The notes beneath the pieces are model-generated. The model saw only the letters and a program-made list of their open reading frames with translations. It had not been told where the DNA came from and ran no database searches. A stretch of DNA of 59,785 nucleotides, taken from the NCBI RefSeq assembly GCF_009917485.1, contig NZ_QZDT01000027.1, forward strand, positions 1 through 59,785, read 5' to 3'. Of this stretch, positions 1 to 7,742 are shown one piece after another. Positions within the stretch are counted from its first letter, which is position 1. Each line of letters starts with the position of its first letter. Origin of the DNA: Parablautia muri (GTDB lineage: Bacteria > Bacillota > Clostridia > Lachnospirales > Lachnospiraceae). The translations under genes were made by a program, and so were the position numbers.

Positions 1-67
1 CACCTATTAAGATGGTTTGATTGCTATGCCCTTTATTTCTTGGCTGTCCTCTACTTATTTGTTTCAA
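1..67 (-). CDS. 5' end of an unrecognised gene, truncated by the window edge (copy 1)
   Basis: A minus-strand reading frame runs off the window start. It can begin with TTG at 67, preceded by AGGAG seven bases upstream, and encodes LKQISRGQPRNKG and a few more residues. The same reading frame, starting three codons earlier with ATG, is present at the other window end, reading outward there too. I do not recognise the protein. It could be a multicopy gene or the transposase of a mobile element at which assembly stopped. An in-frame TAG lies seven codons upstream of the TTG, so the start cannot be much further out. Confidence 0.35.
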   Translation of the reverse strand, partial: MKQISRGQPRNKGHSNQTILIG

Positions 68-71
68 ACTT
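1..71. repeat. 71-bp inverted repeat, left arm
   Basis: Bases 1-71 are an exact reverse complement of bases 59715-59785. Homology stops at 71/59715; the flanking sequences are unrelated. The shared part is coding in both copies, reading outward. Such ends are typical where an assembly breaks at the edge of a multicopy sequence. Confidence 0.9.
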
Positions 72-323
72 CTTCTCCTTTTCCTTTCTCCCTAACATCA
101 CTTCTTGTTCTATGGCTAGAGTATAACAAAATCAATCATTCAATAAAATGCCCTGGTTTCCTGTTTCTTACCATTTTTTCCGGTGTTTCGATTTTCACTT
201 TTATATGATATAATTTATGACAAAGTTAATGAATAATTAAAACTGGAATTACGAATTTGGTACAATTTGCACAATTTATGCTTGCCCTCAAATTGGCAGG
301 CTGCTAAAAGCACGGAGGTTCTT

Positions 324-2210
324 ATGAAGAAATATACACTTCCTTCACTCTCCCATCTATTTCACCCTTATAAACGAGAAAGACTCTTTTACCATGTCAG
401 CCGCAGGCTGTTGATTCTCATGGTATTAGAGGTCTTTATGCTGATCATCGCCTATCTTTTGATTCTATTTTTCTATGCACAGAACTGCAGACTACAGCAA
501 AACACTGCCATTTATAACCTGAACCATGTGCTCCTGCTCCATACCAATTCTATTTTAGAAAAACTGGACACCGCTTCTAGTTTTCCACTGGCACATATGG
601 CGGACAGATATAATGATCCCCTGCTTAAATACCTTATCCGGGACGATCATGCACATATGACACAGTCTGATCTTTACAGAGTTTTTTATTATCGCACCGG
701 TGAAGTTTTTATCCAGTTCCCGGAGGTGGAATCCTTAGTGCTGCTGGATAAAACCGGAGATCTGATTGACACCAAGGCCGTATACAATATCACTCTGCCA
801 AAGGAAAATCATAGTTCTGATACTTGGTATTCCAAATGCCAGGAGAGGGGAGGGAAAATTTATATTCTCACCCAGGAGGAGACTCTCTTGCTTGGTCTGC
901 GAAGCACCTCCCAGAACCTGCATGCTGCCAGGATGCTTTACGACCACCTTACCTTAGAGCCCTTCTGCATCACCCTCACCGGAATACGCGCTACGGATAT
1001 CCCCATTACCTTTAAGACGGACAAAATGTTTCGTGAACAGCTTTATGCTATCTATGATTCCTCCGGCCGCAAATTTATGGGGGATCTGGACGTCCCCCTT
1101 ACACAGAATATTCTATCTGAATCCCGTCAGGACGATTATTCCTTTACGCGCATAGAAGACGGAACCAAATATGTTTATCATATCTCCTACACCATGGAGT
1201 CTGGCGGCTCCTACAGCGTTATACGCACCCCTACAATGCTTTTGGCTTTCGAACAATTTCACACCATTTCCGGTATACTGCTTGGTGGCCTGATTTTAAT
1301 TTTACTTAATATCTATATATTTATGGGTATCATCAACAGTATCAACCGGCCACTTGCCAAGCTTGTCAATATGTGTGAAGAAATCGGCCGCGGTAATTTC
1401 AGCGTCCGCATTCCCTGCTCTCAGACAGATGAGTTAGCCTACCTGACCTATTCCCTCAATCATATGTCCGAGCGTGTGCAGCAGTTAATTGATGAGGTTT
1501 ACGTGCGTACCCTGGCCGAGCGTGATTTGGAATTGCAGATGCTCCGCTCCCAGATTAACCCGCATTTCCTCTATAATACCCTCGAAAATATGCGTATGTC
1601 CGCCTATACCCGGGGATATATAGAGCTCAGCGAAATGTGTCTGCTCCTTTCCAAGGTCCTGCGCTACGGTGTGACCAATCAGTCCTCCCTTGTGAGCATA
1701 CGGGAAGAAATGGAACATCTACAATATTATACCTCCCTGCTGCATTACTGCTTCCCTAAACTGCAAGTTGATATTTTTATAGACAAAGCCCTTTACGAAT
1801 ATTGCATTATAAAAGTAATCTTTCAGCCTTTGGTAGAAAATGCCGCCAATCATGCAACAAAAGAGCTGCAAAATGCTATTCACATTCAGGTATGGGGTTA
1901 CGAGGAAAAAAATGATTTGGTTTTTATTGTCTCGGACAATGGACACGGTATGGAAAAACAATATCTGGAAGATTTAAGAGCATCTCTTGACGATGAGAAC
2001 AATACACGCTATGGAATAGGGCTTAAAAATATACATCGCCGTATCAGATTATATTACGGCAAAAACTATGGACTTGCAATCAACAGCGCCCCCGGCAAGG
2101 GAACATCCGTCACCGTACGCATACCAAAGACACCCGCCCCATTTCCATCTCATACAAAGGAGGATTTCAATGGAACAATCGACTCCCTTCAAACTTCTGC
2201 TGGTGGATGA
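324..2210 (+). CDS. YesM-type sensor histidine kinase
   Basis: Membrane sensor kinase of the YesM/LytS class (628 aa), which phosphorylates a YesN-type regulator. Visible parts are TM1 at about residues 29-52, an extracellular sensor region, a second TM near 315-338, a HAMP segment (INRPLAKLVN onward), the His-kinase box NPHFLYNTLE with phosphoacceptor His414, and a GHKL ATPase with the N box (PLVENAANHA) and glycine boxes (DNGHGM, GIGLKNI). I chose ATG 324 because CGGAGG stands seven bases before it; an in-frame ATG at 267 lacks a binding site. It overlaps the response regulator by 41 bases, so the pair is translationally coupled. Systems of this class often control sugar or oligosaccharide uptake, but no transporter lies next to this one, so its signal is unknown. 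Confidence 0.93.
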   Translation: MKKYTLPSLSHLFHPYKRERLFYHVSRRLLILMVLEVFMLIIAYLLILFFYAQNCRLQQNTAIYNLNHVLLLHTNSILEKLDTASSFPLAHMADRYNDPLLKYLIRDDHAHMTQSDLYRVFYYRTGEVFIQFPEVESLVLLDKTGDLIDTKAVYNITLPKENHSSDTWYSKCQERGGKIYILTQEETLLLGLRSTSQNLHAARMLYDHLTLEPFCITLTGIRATDIPITFKTDKMFREQLYAIYDSSGRKFMGDLDVPLTQNILSESRQDDYSFTRIEDGTKYVYHISYTMESGGSYSVIRTPTMLLAFEQFHTISGILLGGLILILLNIYIFMGIINSINRPLAKLVNMCEEIGRGNFSVRIPCSQTDELAYLTYSLNHMSERVQQLIDEVYVRTLAERDLELQMLRSQINPHFLYNTLENMRMSAYTRGYIELSEMCLLLSKVLRYGVTNQSSLVSIREEMEHLQYYTSLLHYCFPKLQVDIFIDKALYEYCIIKVIFQPLVENAANHATKELQNAIHIQVWGYEEKNDLVFIVSDNGHGMEKQYLEDLRASLDDENNTRYGIGLKNIHRRIRLYYGKNYGLAINSAPGKGTSVTVRIPKTPAPFPSHTKEDFNGTIDSLQTSAGG

Positions 2211-3735
2211 TGATATTCAGATTCTGCTGGGATTGGAAAAGATTATATCCAATCATTTTTCCAAAGATGAAATACTCATCTTTTCCTGTAAGAACGGACT
2301 TATGGCAACTCAGCTCCTTGCCAGCGAGCCAATACATGCTGTCATTACGGACATTAAAATGCCTTTATATTCGGGAATTGACCTTCTGAAATTTATTAAC
2401 GAGCGGGATCTTCCCTGTTCTTCTATCGTTTTAAGCGGTTATGATGATTTTAATCTGGTGAAAAACGCCATGCGTTTAGGCGCATCGGACTACCTGCTAA
2501 AGCCGGTTGATGAAGGCTTGCTGATTAACACCCTCCACGAACTGAAAAAGGCCTCAAGTCAGCTTCCTTCCTTTTCCAAACAGACTTATTCACTTACATC
2601 TATTCTAAAGATGCAGCAGATTGTGGAAAATCTTGTCAGTGCTTCAAGCATCCAGTCACCTGATGCTGTCCATTTTGAACAGGAACATAACATTTCCGGC
2701 AAAACCTCCTGCCTTATGTGTTATGTGGACATCAAACGGGCTCTGTACAGCAATTATCTGACCATGTTTCAATTTCTGACAGACCGTGTGGAATATTTTT
2801 TAAGCAATTCTCCTGAAATAGCGCTCCTGAAACCTACTATCGTATATGGCAGGCTTGATACCTACTGGATTTTTCTTCTGTTTTCAGAAGAAGCATCCCT
2901 AAAACCCCAGGAAATTTTAAAACCCTTTCTGGAACTTTTACGCAAAGACCATTTCAAATACAGCTTCACCTCCGACTGGTACTCTTATGACCATATCCAC
3001 CAGGCGGATGACCACTGTCGAAAAGGGTTTGAAAAATATTATTTCGATTTACCCTATGCTGCATCGGAAACTTCCGCCAGCCCAGAAACCCTTTCTGCGT
3101 GCCTTGATACGGCGGCAGACGCCGCTTCCTCCTATGATTATGCAGCTACAATCAAGGATTTGGAGCACTGCTTTGCCATGCTTAGCTTCCTGCGGCCTTC
3201 CATTTCAGAAGTCAAAAAACAGATGAACCATTTTGTCTATTCCATCCTAAACAGAAACTCTGCCTTCATACCGGCAATCAGCACCAGCAAGTTTACAGAT
3301 TATGACATCTTTGAGCATATTGAAAATTCCGAAAGCCTTTCTGTTTTGCAGAAGCACCTATATTCTTCCATCAACTACCTGATTGGAGAATTGGTACAAA
3401 GTATGGAAAATAAGGACGATTATGTAATTCAAAAAGCGAAAGAATATATTCATAACAACTATCAGGACAATTTGACCTTAAATGATGTGGCCTCCCATGT
3501 ATTTTTAAGTGAAAATTATTTTTCCACCCTTTTCAGTCAAAAGACCGGTACCACCTTTCGCAACTACCTGCGCAGCTTTCGTATTGAAAAGGCAAAAGAA
3601 CTGCTTACCACCACAAATTTACGTATTTATGAAGTGGCCCAGCGGACAGGCTATAACGAACACTCCCACTTTGTAAGGGCATTTAAAGCCCTTACAGGAC
3701 AAAGCCCGGGAGATTACCGTCAGAGTAAAAATTAG
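2170..3735 (+). CDS. YesN-type response regulator with AraC DNA-binding domain
   Basis: Cytoplasmic transcription factor (521 aa) paired with the upstream kinase. The N-terminal receiver domain has acidic residues at LVDDD (11-15), phosphoacceptor Asp61 in ITDIKMP, and the Lys of LLKPVD. A long middle region is followed by two AraC helix-turn-helix motifs in the last 100 residues (NLTLNDVASHVFLSENYFS, then IYEVAQRTGY and SHFVRAFK). The start at 2170 follows AAAGGAGG at a good distance; a longer frame from 2068 lies entirely within the kinase gene and is not needed. The targets are not obvious from the neighbourhood; such regulators usually activate a transporter operon. Confidence 0.93.
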   Translation: MEQSTPFKLLLVDDDIQILLGLEKIISNHFSKDEILIFSCKNGLMATQLLASEPIHAVITDIKMPLYSGIDLLKFINERDLPCSSIVLSGYDDFNLVKNAMRLGASDYLLKPVDEGLLINTLHELKKASSQLPSFSKQTYSLTSILKMQQIVENLVSASSIQSPDAVHFEQEHNISGKTSCLMCYVDIKRALYSNYLTMFQFLTDRVEYFLSNSPEIALLKPTIVYGRLDTYWIFLLFSEEASLKPQEILKPFLELLRKDHFKYSFTSDWYSYDHIHQADDHCRKGFEKYYFDLPYAASETSASPETLSACLDTAADAASSYDYAATIKDLEHCFAMLSFLRPSISEVKKQMNHFVYSILNRNSAFIPAISTSKFTDYDIFEHIENSESLSVLQKHLYSSINYLIGELVQSMENKDDYVIQKAKEYIHNNYQDNLTLNDVASHVFLSENYFSTLFSQKTGTTFRNYLRSFRIEKAKELLTTTNLRIYEVAQRTGYNEHSHFVRAFKALTGQSPGDYRQSKN

Positions 3736-3755
3736 TAAACCAATTTATATGCAAA

Positions 3756-3777
3756 GAGCCGGCCCAACGGCCGGCTC
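3756..3777. terminator. GC-rich hairpin between convergent genes
   Basis: GAGCCGGCC and GGCCGGCTC form a perfect 9-bp stem with a 4-base loop. It lies after the yesN-like stop on plus and after the small Asn/Gln-rich gene on minus. T-runs are short on both sides, so it is a plausible but not strong bidirectional terminator. Confidence 0.65.
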
Positions 3778-3813
3778 TCCCAAGAACATTTTCTTAAATT
3801 TTTCCAAATCCAG

Positions 3814-3963
3814 TTAGAACTCGTTGTTCTTTTTGTTGTTGTCCTTGCAGTTAGAAGAACTGTTCTTCTGGCTGTTCTGGCTATTCTGGTTGGATTTGTT
3901 CTCCTGATTCTGGTTGTTCTGATTCTGATTGTTCTGGTTGTTCTGATAATCATTCTTAGACAT
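3814..3963 (-). CDS. 49-aa Asn/Gln-rich small protein
   Basis: A 49-codon frame begins with MSKNDYQNNQNNQNQ and ends KKNNEF. More than half the residues are Asn or Gln, with a single Cys and a Lys-rich tail. CAGGAGG stands nine bases before the ATG, and a TTGACA element with a 17-bp spacer and TAAAAA lies about 95 bases upstream, so it looks like a real, separately expressed gene. Repeat-rich CAG/AAC codons give an Arg/Thr-rich frame in another register, which I take as a shadow. I do not recognise a family. Composition recalls Asn/Gln-rich small acid-soluble spore proteins and low-complexity coat proteins, but no diagnostic motif is present. Confidence 0.7.
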   Translation of the reverse strand: MSKNDYQNNQNNQNQNNQNQENKSNQNSQNSQKNSSSNCKDNNKKNNEF

Positions 3964-4054
3964 AATTTGTTTCCTCCTGATTCTTTAGGTTACATGAGTA
4001 TTATTTTCTTTTTTCAAATCTTTTATACTTCCAAATAATGGTACTTTAGTACTA

Positions 4055-4083
4055 TTTTTAATGTAAAACGAGCAAGCTGTCAA
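4055..4083 (-). promoter_or_regulatory. Sigma-A-like promoter of the Asn/Gln-rich small gene
   Basis: Reading minus, TTGACA (4083-4078), a 17-bp spacer and TAAAAA (4060-4055). A short palindrome GTACT-TTAGTAC (4041-4052) sits just downstream of the -10 and could be an operator or the base of a leader hairpin. Confidence 0.5.
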
Positions 4084-4165
4084 AAAACCTATAAAGAATC
4101 CTTTTCGTTGTCTGTTTTGCACAATTTTATTATCGCTTCAGCCAGGACTTTGGCTCTATTTAACA

Positions 4166-4194
4166 TTGCATAACTCAAAAATATACGCTATAAT
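4166..4194 (+). promoter_or_regulatory. Sigma-A-like promoter of a candidate small RNA
   Basis: TTGCAT (4166-4171), a 17-bp spacer and a consensus TATAAT (4189-4194). No open reading frame follows before a terminator about 100 bases on, so the promoter appears to serve a short non-coding transcript. Confidence 0.6.
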
Positions 4195-4201
4195 GTATTC
4201 G

Positions 4202-4298
4202 TAAGCAGAAAAACCCTTCAATTTCTGTTTACAACCCTTATATTAATTATTTATACTCCCCTGTAAAGCCTGTCTTATGACGGGCTTTACGTTTTATT
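4202..4298 (+). ncRNA. Candidate ~97-nt small RNA
   Basis: Starts about seven bases after the TATAAT box and ends with a terminator. At its 5' end GTAAGCAGAAA pairs with TTTCTGTTTAC over 11 bp (one G-U) around a loop AACCCTTCAA. An A/T-rich single-stranded middle carries CAACCC and CTCCCC. The 3' hairpin GTAAAGCCTGTC/GACGGGCTTTAC (4263-4290) is followed by GTTTTATT. C-rich unpaired patches are typical of Firmicute sRNAs that pair with Shine-Dalgarno sequences; that role is inference. It matches no RNA family I recognise. Confidence 0.5.
4263..4298 (+). terminator. Rho-independent terminator of the candidate sRNA
   Basis: A 12-bp stem (GTAAAGCCTGTC with GACGGGCTTTAC, loop TTAT) followed by GTTTTATT. 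No coding sequence ends just upstream on this strand. Confidence 0.7.
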
Positions 4299-4334
4299 AA
4301 CATTTTTATAACCATGCTCCTTTCTTAACATGCG

Positions 4335-4427
4335 AATTTGTGCGCTCAAGCACAAATTTGCAGTTGAAAGAATACAATTCTTTCAACCTTTACCCCTGCA
4401 TACCGCAAGCGCAGCTTGCGATACTGC
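4335..4427. repeat. Three consecutive hairpins, the last a copy of the CCCCTGCATA palindromic repeat
   Basis: AATTTGTGC/GCACAAATT (4335-4358), GTTGAAAGAAT/ATTCTTTCAAC with a 3-base loop (4363-4387), and the repeat at 4393-4427, where GCAAGC pairs with GCTTGC. They lie just downstream of the minus-strand operon ending at 4433 and may end or protect its mRNA. The third hairpin is one of five dispersed copies in this window. Confidence 0.75.
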
Positions 4428-4432
4428 ACTTC

Positions 4433-4780
4433 TTAATTTAGCCTGTCAAACCATACCTTTGCTCTCCTTAGGGTTTCCGTACCTATTTGTCCACACCTTC
4501 TTCCCAGAATTTTCCCATATCTTAAAATCTGTAAGCCATACCCTGCTGCCTTTTCCTTGGGAGTAGATTTTTGTTCCGCCCGGTCAAAAGCATCTCCAAT
4601 ACTCTTTCCAAGCAGTCTTGGACTTCCGAGACTGTTTATGACTTCCTCCTCCTTAAGTCCTTTACGCATTTCAATTTCTATATATTCCTGATAATAAGAT
4701 ATATGAGGCGCCGCCGCCCTGCTTCCCATCCTGCCGTTTAAGGCCCTTTGAAGCTCCGTTAAAAATTCCTGTTTTGTCAC
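4433..4780 (-). CDS. DUF1700-like small protein
   Basis: About 115 residues beginning MTKQEFLTELQRAL, then YYQEYIEIEMRKGLKEEEVINSLGSP. This matches the start and the 'YYxEYI...EExVI..LGSP' core of DUF1700/HAAS proteins, which usually precede membrane domains and often accompany PadR regulators. Here only a short basic C-terminus follows, with no clear membrane segment. I prefer the GTG at 4780 because GGAGG lies five bases before it; an ATG at 4792 is the alternative. It is the last gene of an operon with the unknown gene and cls. The function is not established. Confidence 0.65.
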   Translation of the reverse strand: MTKQEFLTELQRALNGRMGSRAAAPHISYYQEYIEIEMRKGLKEEEVINSLGSPRLLGKSIGDAFDRAEQKSTPKEKAAGYGLQILRYGKILGRRCGQIGTETLRRAKVWFDRLN

Positions 4781-4805
4781 GCTGACCTCCATGTTACCGC
4801 CATAC

Positions 4806-5216
4806 TTAAAGTTTATCCGTCCCTTGTCCTTCCTCCAGTCTTTTCCTGTACTCCTCGGGGTTTTTGAGCAAGTTCATCATTGTGCCAAAGGCGAGCATTG
4901 CCATCTTTTCCTTATTGCAGGTTCTTGAATTTTTTCCTGTATCCTTAATTAAGTTGTACCGGTTCATCTGCCAGACATACAAATCACAAAGAGAATACCC
5001 ACATACCTTCATCTCATCCAGAAATGTATGATGCTCTATATAATATGTAAGCTCCTTATAAATCTGCCTGTTCGATAAAATATCCATCCACATTCCGTCT
5101 GCCCATTCCCGCGACAGCTCCGCATAATCACATATCTCGTAAAAAGCCTGGCATACCTTTATTTTCGTAGCATCATATAAAATTCCCTGCACAAAACCAC
5201 TTCCTTTCCTCCCCAT
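4806..5216 (-). CDS. Unrecognised 136-aa protein
   Basis: A soluble, Tyr- and Cys-containing protein with no signal peptide or membrane segment. It has an alpha-helical look (FYEICDYAELSREWADGMWM, ELTYYIEHHTFLDEM). It lies 39 bases after cls and 13-25 bases before the DUF1700-like gene, so all three are probably one transcript. The start is uncertain: ATG 5216 has a weak site, and an in-frame GTG eight codons on follows AAAGGA. I cannot assign a family. Confidence 0.6.
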   Translation of the reverse strand: MGRKGSGFVQGILYDATKIKVCQAFYEICDYAELSREWADGMWMDILSNRQIYKELTYYIEHHTFLDEMKVCGYSLCDLYVWQMNRYNLIKDTGKNSRTCNKEKMAMLAFGTMMNLLKNPEEYRKRLEEGQGTDKL

Positions 5217-5255
5217 CGCCTATCCTCGCGGGCCCTAATCCAAGCTGTCCGCACT

Positions 5256-6803
5256 TTAAAGCAAAGGTGCAAGCAGCCTGGAAGTTCTTCCTATTACTTT
5301 TTGATACAAAGGCAGCTTGCGATAATATTCTAATGTGACTTCCTGACATTTACATAAGGTAGCCTGAAAATCTTCCTCCACCTTTGCAACCACAGAGCTG
5401 TCATAGAAATAAGCCCCACACTCAAAATGGTGATAAAAGCTTCTGTAATCCAAGTTAATCGTACCCACCGTGGCACAAATATCATCCGAAACAAAAACTT
5501 TGGCATGCACAAAACCAGGGGTATATTCATACACCTTTATCCCTGCTTCCAAAAGCTCCGGATAAAAAGTCCTTGCAATATAATAAACCATCTTTTTATC
5601 AGGAATATGGGGCAAAATCATAGCTACCTCCACTCCCCTGCAGGCTGCATAGCGCATACAATCCAAAAATTCTCTGTCTATGATAAAATATGGCGTCATG
5701 ATATGCACATATTGTGATGCACTGTTAAAAATAGACGAGTAAACCGTTTTTCCCACCTCGTTGCTTCTGGTCGGCGTCTCTCCATAAGGAATCACAAAGC
5801 CATCTGGGACAAGCGGTTTCTCAAAGGTGATATTTTTCAGATATTTCTCGTATTCTCCATCTGCTTTCTCCGAAACATTCCACATCTGGAGAAACATTAC
5901 CGTAAAGCTGCGCACCGCATCTCCCGTTATTTTTACGGAAACATCCTTCCAATGGCCAAACCGCACCACCTTGTTAATATATTCGTCAGCCAGATTTACG
6001 CCGCCTGTAAAAGCCACCTTCCCGTCAATCACCACAATTTTCCTGTGGTCCCTGTTATTTTGTGAGGTTGACAAAAAGGGGACAATAGGCGCAAACATCT
6101 TAGCCTTAATTCCATATTGCTTAAGCATCCGCGGATACCAGTAAGGAAGCAGCATAATAGAGCACATGCCATCATACATAACACGCACCTCCACGCCCTC
6201 CTTTGCTTTTTCCTTCAAAATATCAAGCACGGAATTCCACATAATTCCTGGCTCAATAATAAAGTACTCCAAAAAAATATATTTCTCCGCTTTTTTAAGC
6301 TCCACAAGCAAATCGGCAAACTTATCCTCACCCAGCGGATAATAAACTGCCGTAGAATTATGGTATGGGGGAAATCCTCCTGTATTCCCCATATAATATG
6401 CAAAGCCTTTAAGGTCCACCGAGCTGCCCTCAATGGCCACCTCTGTCTTTTTATCCACAAACAGCAGACCATCTGTCTCTTTCATACGCCTGCCCAGCTT
6501 CGTCTTAAGGCCAATGGCGCTAAAATTTCCCATGATAAAAATATAAATCAAAGCGCCCAGCACCGGGAACAAGCAAATCGGTATAATCCAGCTCAGCTTA
6601 AACTCAGCAGGCTCGTCCCTGTTAATAATGAAAATAATTAAAAAGGCGCCTAACACATTCATACTCTCCCAAATAAAAGGAAAATAATTCTTAAGCTCCA
6701 AAAAACTGCCAAGGAGAACTACTACCTGTAAGACTACCATCAATATGATAATCAATGTACGGCCAAATATGATTCTAAACAAGCATTTCATAAACTGCTT
6801 CAT
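5256..6803 (-). CDS. cls: Cardiolipin synthase (phospholipase D family)
   Basis: Membrane enzyme joining two phosphatidylglycerols into cardiolipin plus glycerol (515 aa). Two N-terminal membrane segments are followed by two phospholipase D HKD motifs: HRKIVVIDGKVAFTGG in the middle and HAKVFVSDDICATVGTINLD near the C-terminus. The length fits the bacterial Cls family. I chose ATG 6803 (MKQFMKCLF) because GCAGGGGG stands about eight bases upstream. That G-rich binding site is itself the arm of a dispersed palindromic repeat (6812-6847). An upstream in-frame ATG at 6821 lies inside the repeat and lacks its own site. Confidence 0.93.
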   Translation of the reverse strand: MKQFMKCLFRIIFGRTLIIILMVVLQVVVLLGSFLELKNYFPFIWESMNVLGAFLIIFIINRDEPAEFKLSWIIPICLFPVLGALIYIFIMGNFSAIGLKTKLGRRMKETDGLLFVDKKTEVAIEGSSVDLKGFAYYMGNTGGFPPYHNSTAVYYPLGEDKFADLLVELKKAEKYIFLEYFIIEPGIMWNSVLDILKEKAKEGVEVRVMYDGMCSIMLLPYWYPRMLKQYGIKAKMFAPIVPFLSTSQNNRDHRKIVVIDGKVAFTGGVNLADEYINKVVRFGHWKDVSVKITGDAVRSFTVMFLQMWNVSEKADGEYEKYLKNITFEKPLVPDGFVIPYGETPTRSNEVGKTVYSSIFNSASQYVHIMTPYFIIDREFLDCMRYAACRGVEVAMILPHIPDKKMVYYIARTFYPELLEAGIKVYEYTPGFVHAKVFVSDDICATVGTINLDYRSFYHHFECGAYFYDSSVVAKVEEDFQATLCKCQEVTLEYYRKLPLYQKVIGRTSRLLAPLL

Positions 6804-6811
6804 AATTGATA

Positions 6812-6847
6812 CCCCCTGCATACCGCAGGCTATGCCTGCGATACTGC
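6812..6847. repeat. Palindromic repeat copy upstream of cls
   Basis: CCCCCTGCATACCGCAGGC, a short loop and GCCTGCGATACTGC. Read on minus, the final GCAGGGGG becomes the Shine-Dalgarno of cls. Confidence 0.8.
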
Positions 6848-6881
6848 TACCGGTAAAGAATTTGAAAGTTTACTTCTAAAC

Positions 6882-7715
6882 TTATACTTTTAAAAGATGC
6901 AAGACCTCCTCAAAGCATACTCCATTTTTACGGTCAATATTCATTTCCATTGACTTTATCATACATTTTTTTACGAACAGCGATGCCTTACGCACAGATT
7001 GGGCAAAAATCACTCCGTTTACCGCATCCGCCGCTATAATAGATGCAAATAAATCTCCTGTCCCACATCGCTCCGTACCCTCACGGCAGGTTCTAAGCAC
7101 CATAGGCTTCTCACCCTCCTGGTTCATATAATTCGCAATAAATTTCCCCTGAGGGATTCCTGTAATCACTACCCTTTCAGGTCCCATGGCACGCAGCTTT
7201 TCGGTCAAATCAAAGAGTTCCGCCAGCTTCCATCCCTTTTCCCGATAGGGTGTATCCGTCAGCTTACAGGCTTCTGTCAGATTGGGCGTTATTATATCTG
7301 CAAGTGATACCAGCTTTCGCATTTCATGACACATTTCTTCTGTATAGGTGCCGGCAATTTTTCCATGGTCCCCCATCACAGGGTCAACCACCACAATTGT
7401 ACCCTCCTCACGAAACTGTTTGATAAACGCCTCCACAATGCCAATCTGTTCCTTCGAGCCCAGGAAACCTGACATAATACCATCAAATTTCAGTCCCAGT
7501 TTCTTCCACATGGCAACATATTCCGGAAGCTTGCCTGTATAGTCATCAAAAAAATATTCCTCATACCCTGTATGATTGGATAAAATAGAGGTGGGTACCG
7601 GACAACATTGAATTTTCATATGCGAAATAACCGGCATGGATACCGTGAGCGCACACCTTCCATAACCGGTCAAATCATTGATCGCTGCAATTTTCTTTTG
7701 CGAACCCTGTATCAT
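6882..7715 (-). CDS. Pyridoxamine/pyridoxal kinase
   Basis: Phosphorylates B6 vitamers to the 5'-phosphates with ATP; a cytoplasmic salvage enzyme of the ribokinase-like superfamily (277 aa). The N-terminal NDLTGYGRCALTV, the DPVMGDHGK motif at 111-119 and the GTGD anion hole with catalytic Asp221 are visible, as is TPNLTEA. The size and motifs fit the PdxY-like pyridoxamine kinases of clostridia. Hydroxymethylpyrimidine kinase is a less likely reading. It lies 27 bases after mscL, probably in the same transcript. GAAGG precedes the ATG. Confidence 0.85.
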   Translation of the reverse strand: MIQGSQKKIAAINDLTGYGRCALTVSMPVISHMKIQCCPVPTSILSNHTGYEEYFFDDYTGKLPEYVAMWKKLGLKFDGIMSGFLGSKEQIGIVEAFIKQFREEGTIVVVDPVMGDHGKIAGTYTEEMCHEMRKLVSLADIITPNLTEACKLTDTPYREKGWKLAELFDLTEKLRAMGPERVVITGIPQGKFIANYMNQEGEKPMVLRTCREGTERCGTGDLFASIIAADAVNGVIFAQSVRKASLFVKKCMIKSMEMNIDRKNGVCFEEVLHLLKV

Positions 7716-7742
7716 CTCTTTCTACCTTCAAAAATTATCACT

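Noticed and set aside
17-208. 63-codon plus-strand frame at the left end
   Set aside because: It lies antisense to the outward-reading gene start and its upstream region, and has no binding site.
3732-3953. Minus-strand frame rich in Arg and Thr over the Asn/Gln-rich gene
   Set aside because: It arises from reading the CAG/AAC repeats in another frame, runs through the terminator hairpin and has no binding site. The 49-aa frame has AGGAGG and a proper stop.
3814-3963. Gamma-type small acid-soluble spore protein
   Set aside because: Composition is suggestive, but the conserved repeat segments of that family are not present, so I leave the function open.
6117-6641. 174-codon plus-strand frame opposite cls
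   Set aside because: It is antisense to a well conserved enzyme, with His/Asn-rich composition typical of antisense shadows.
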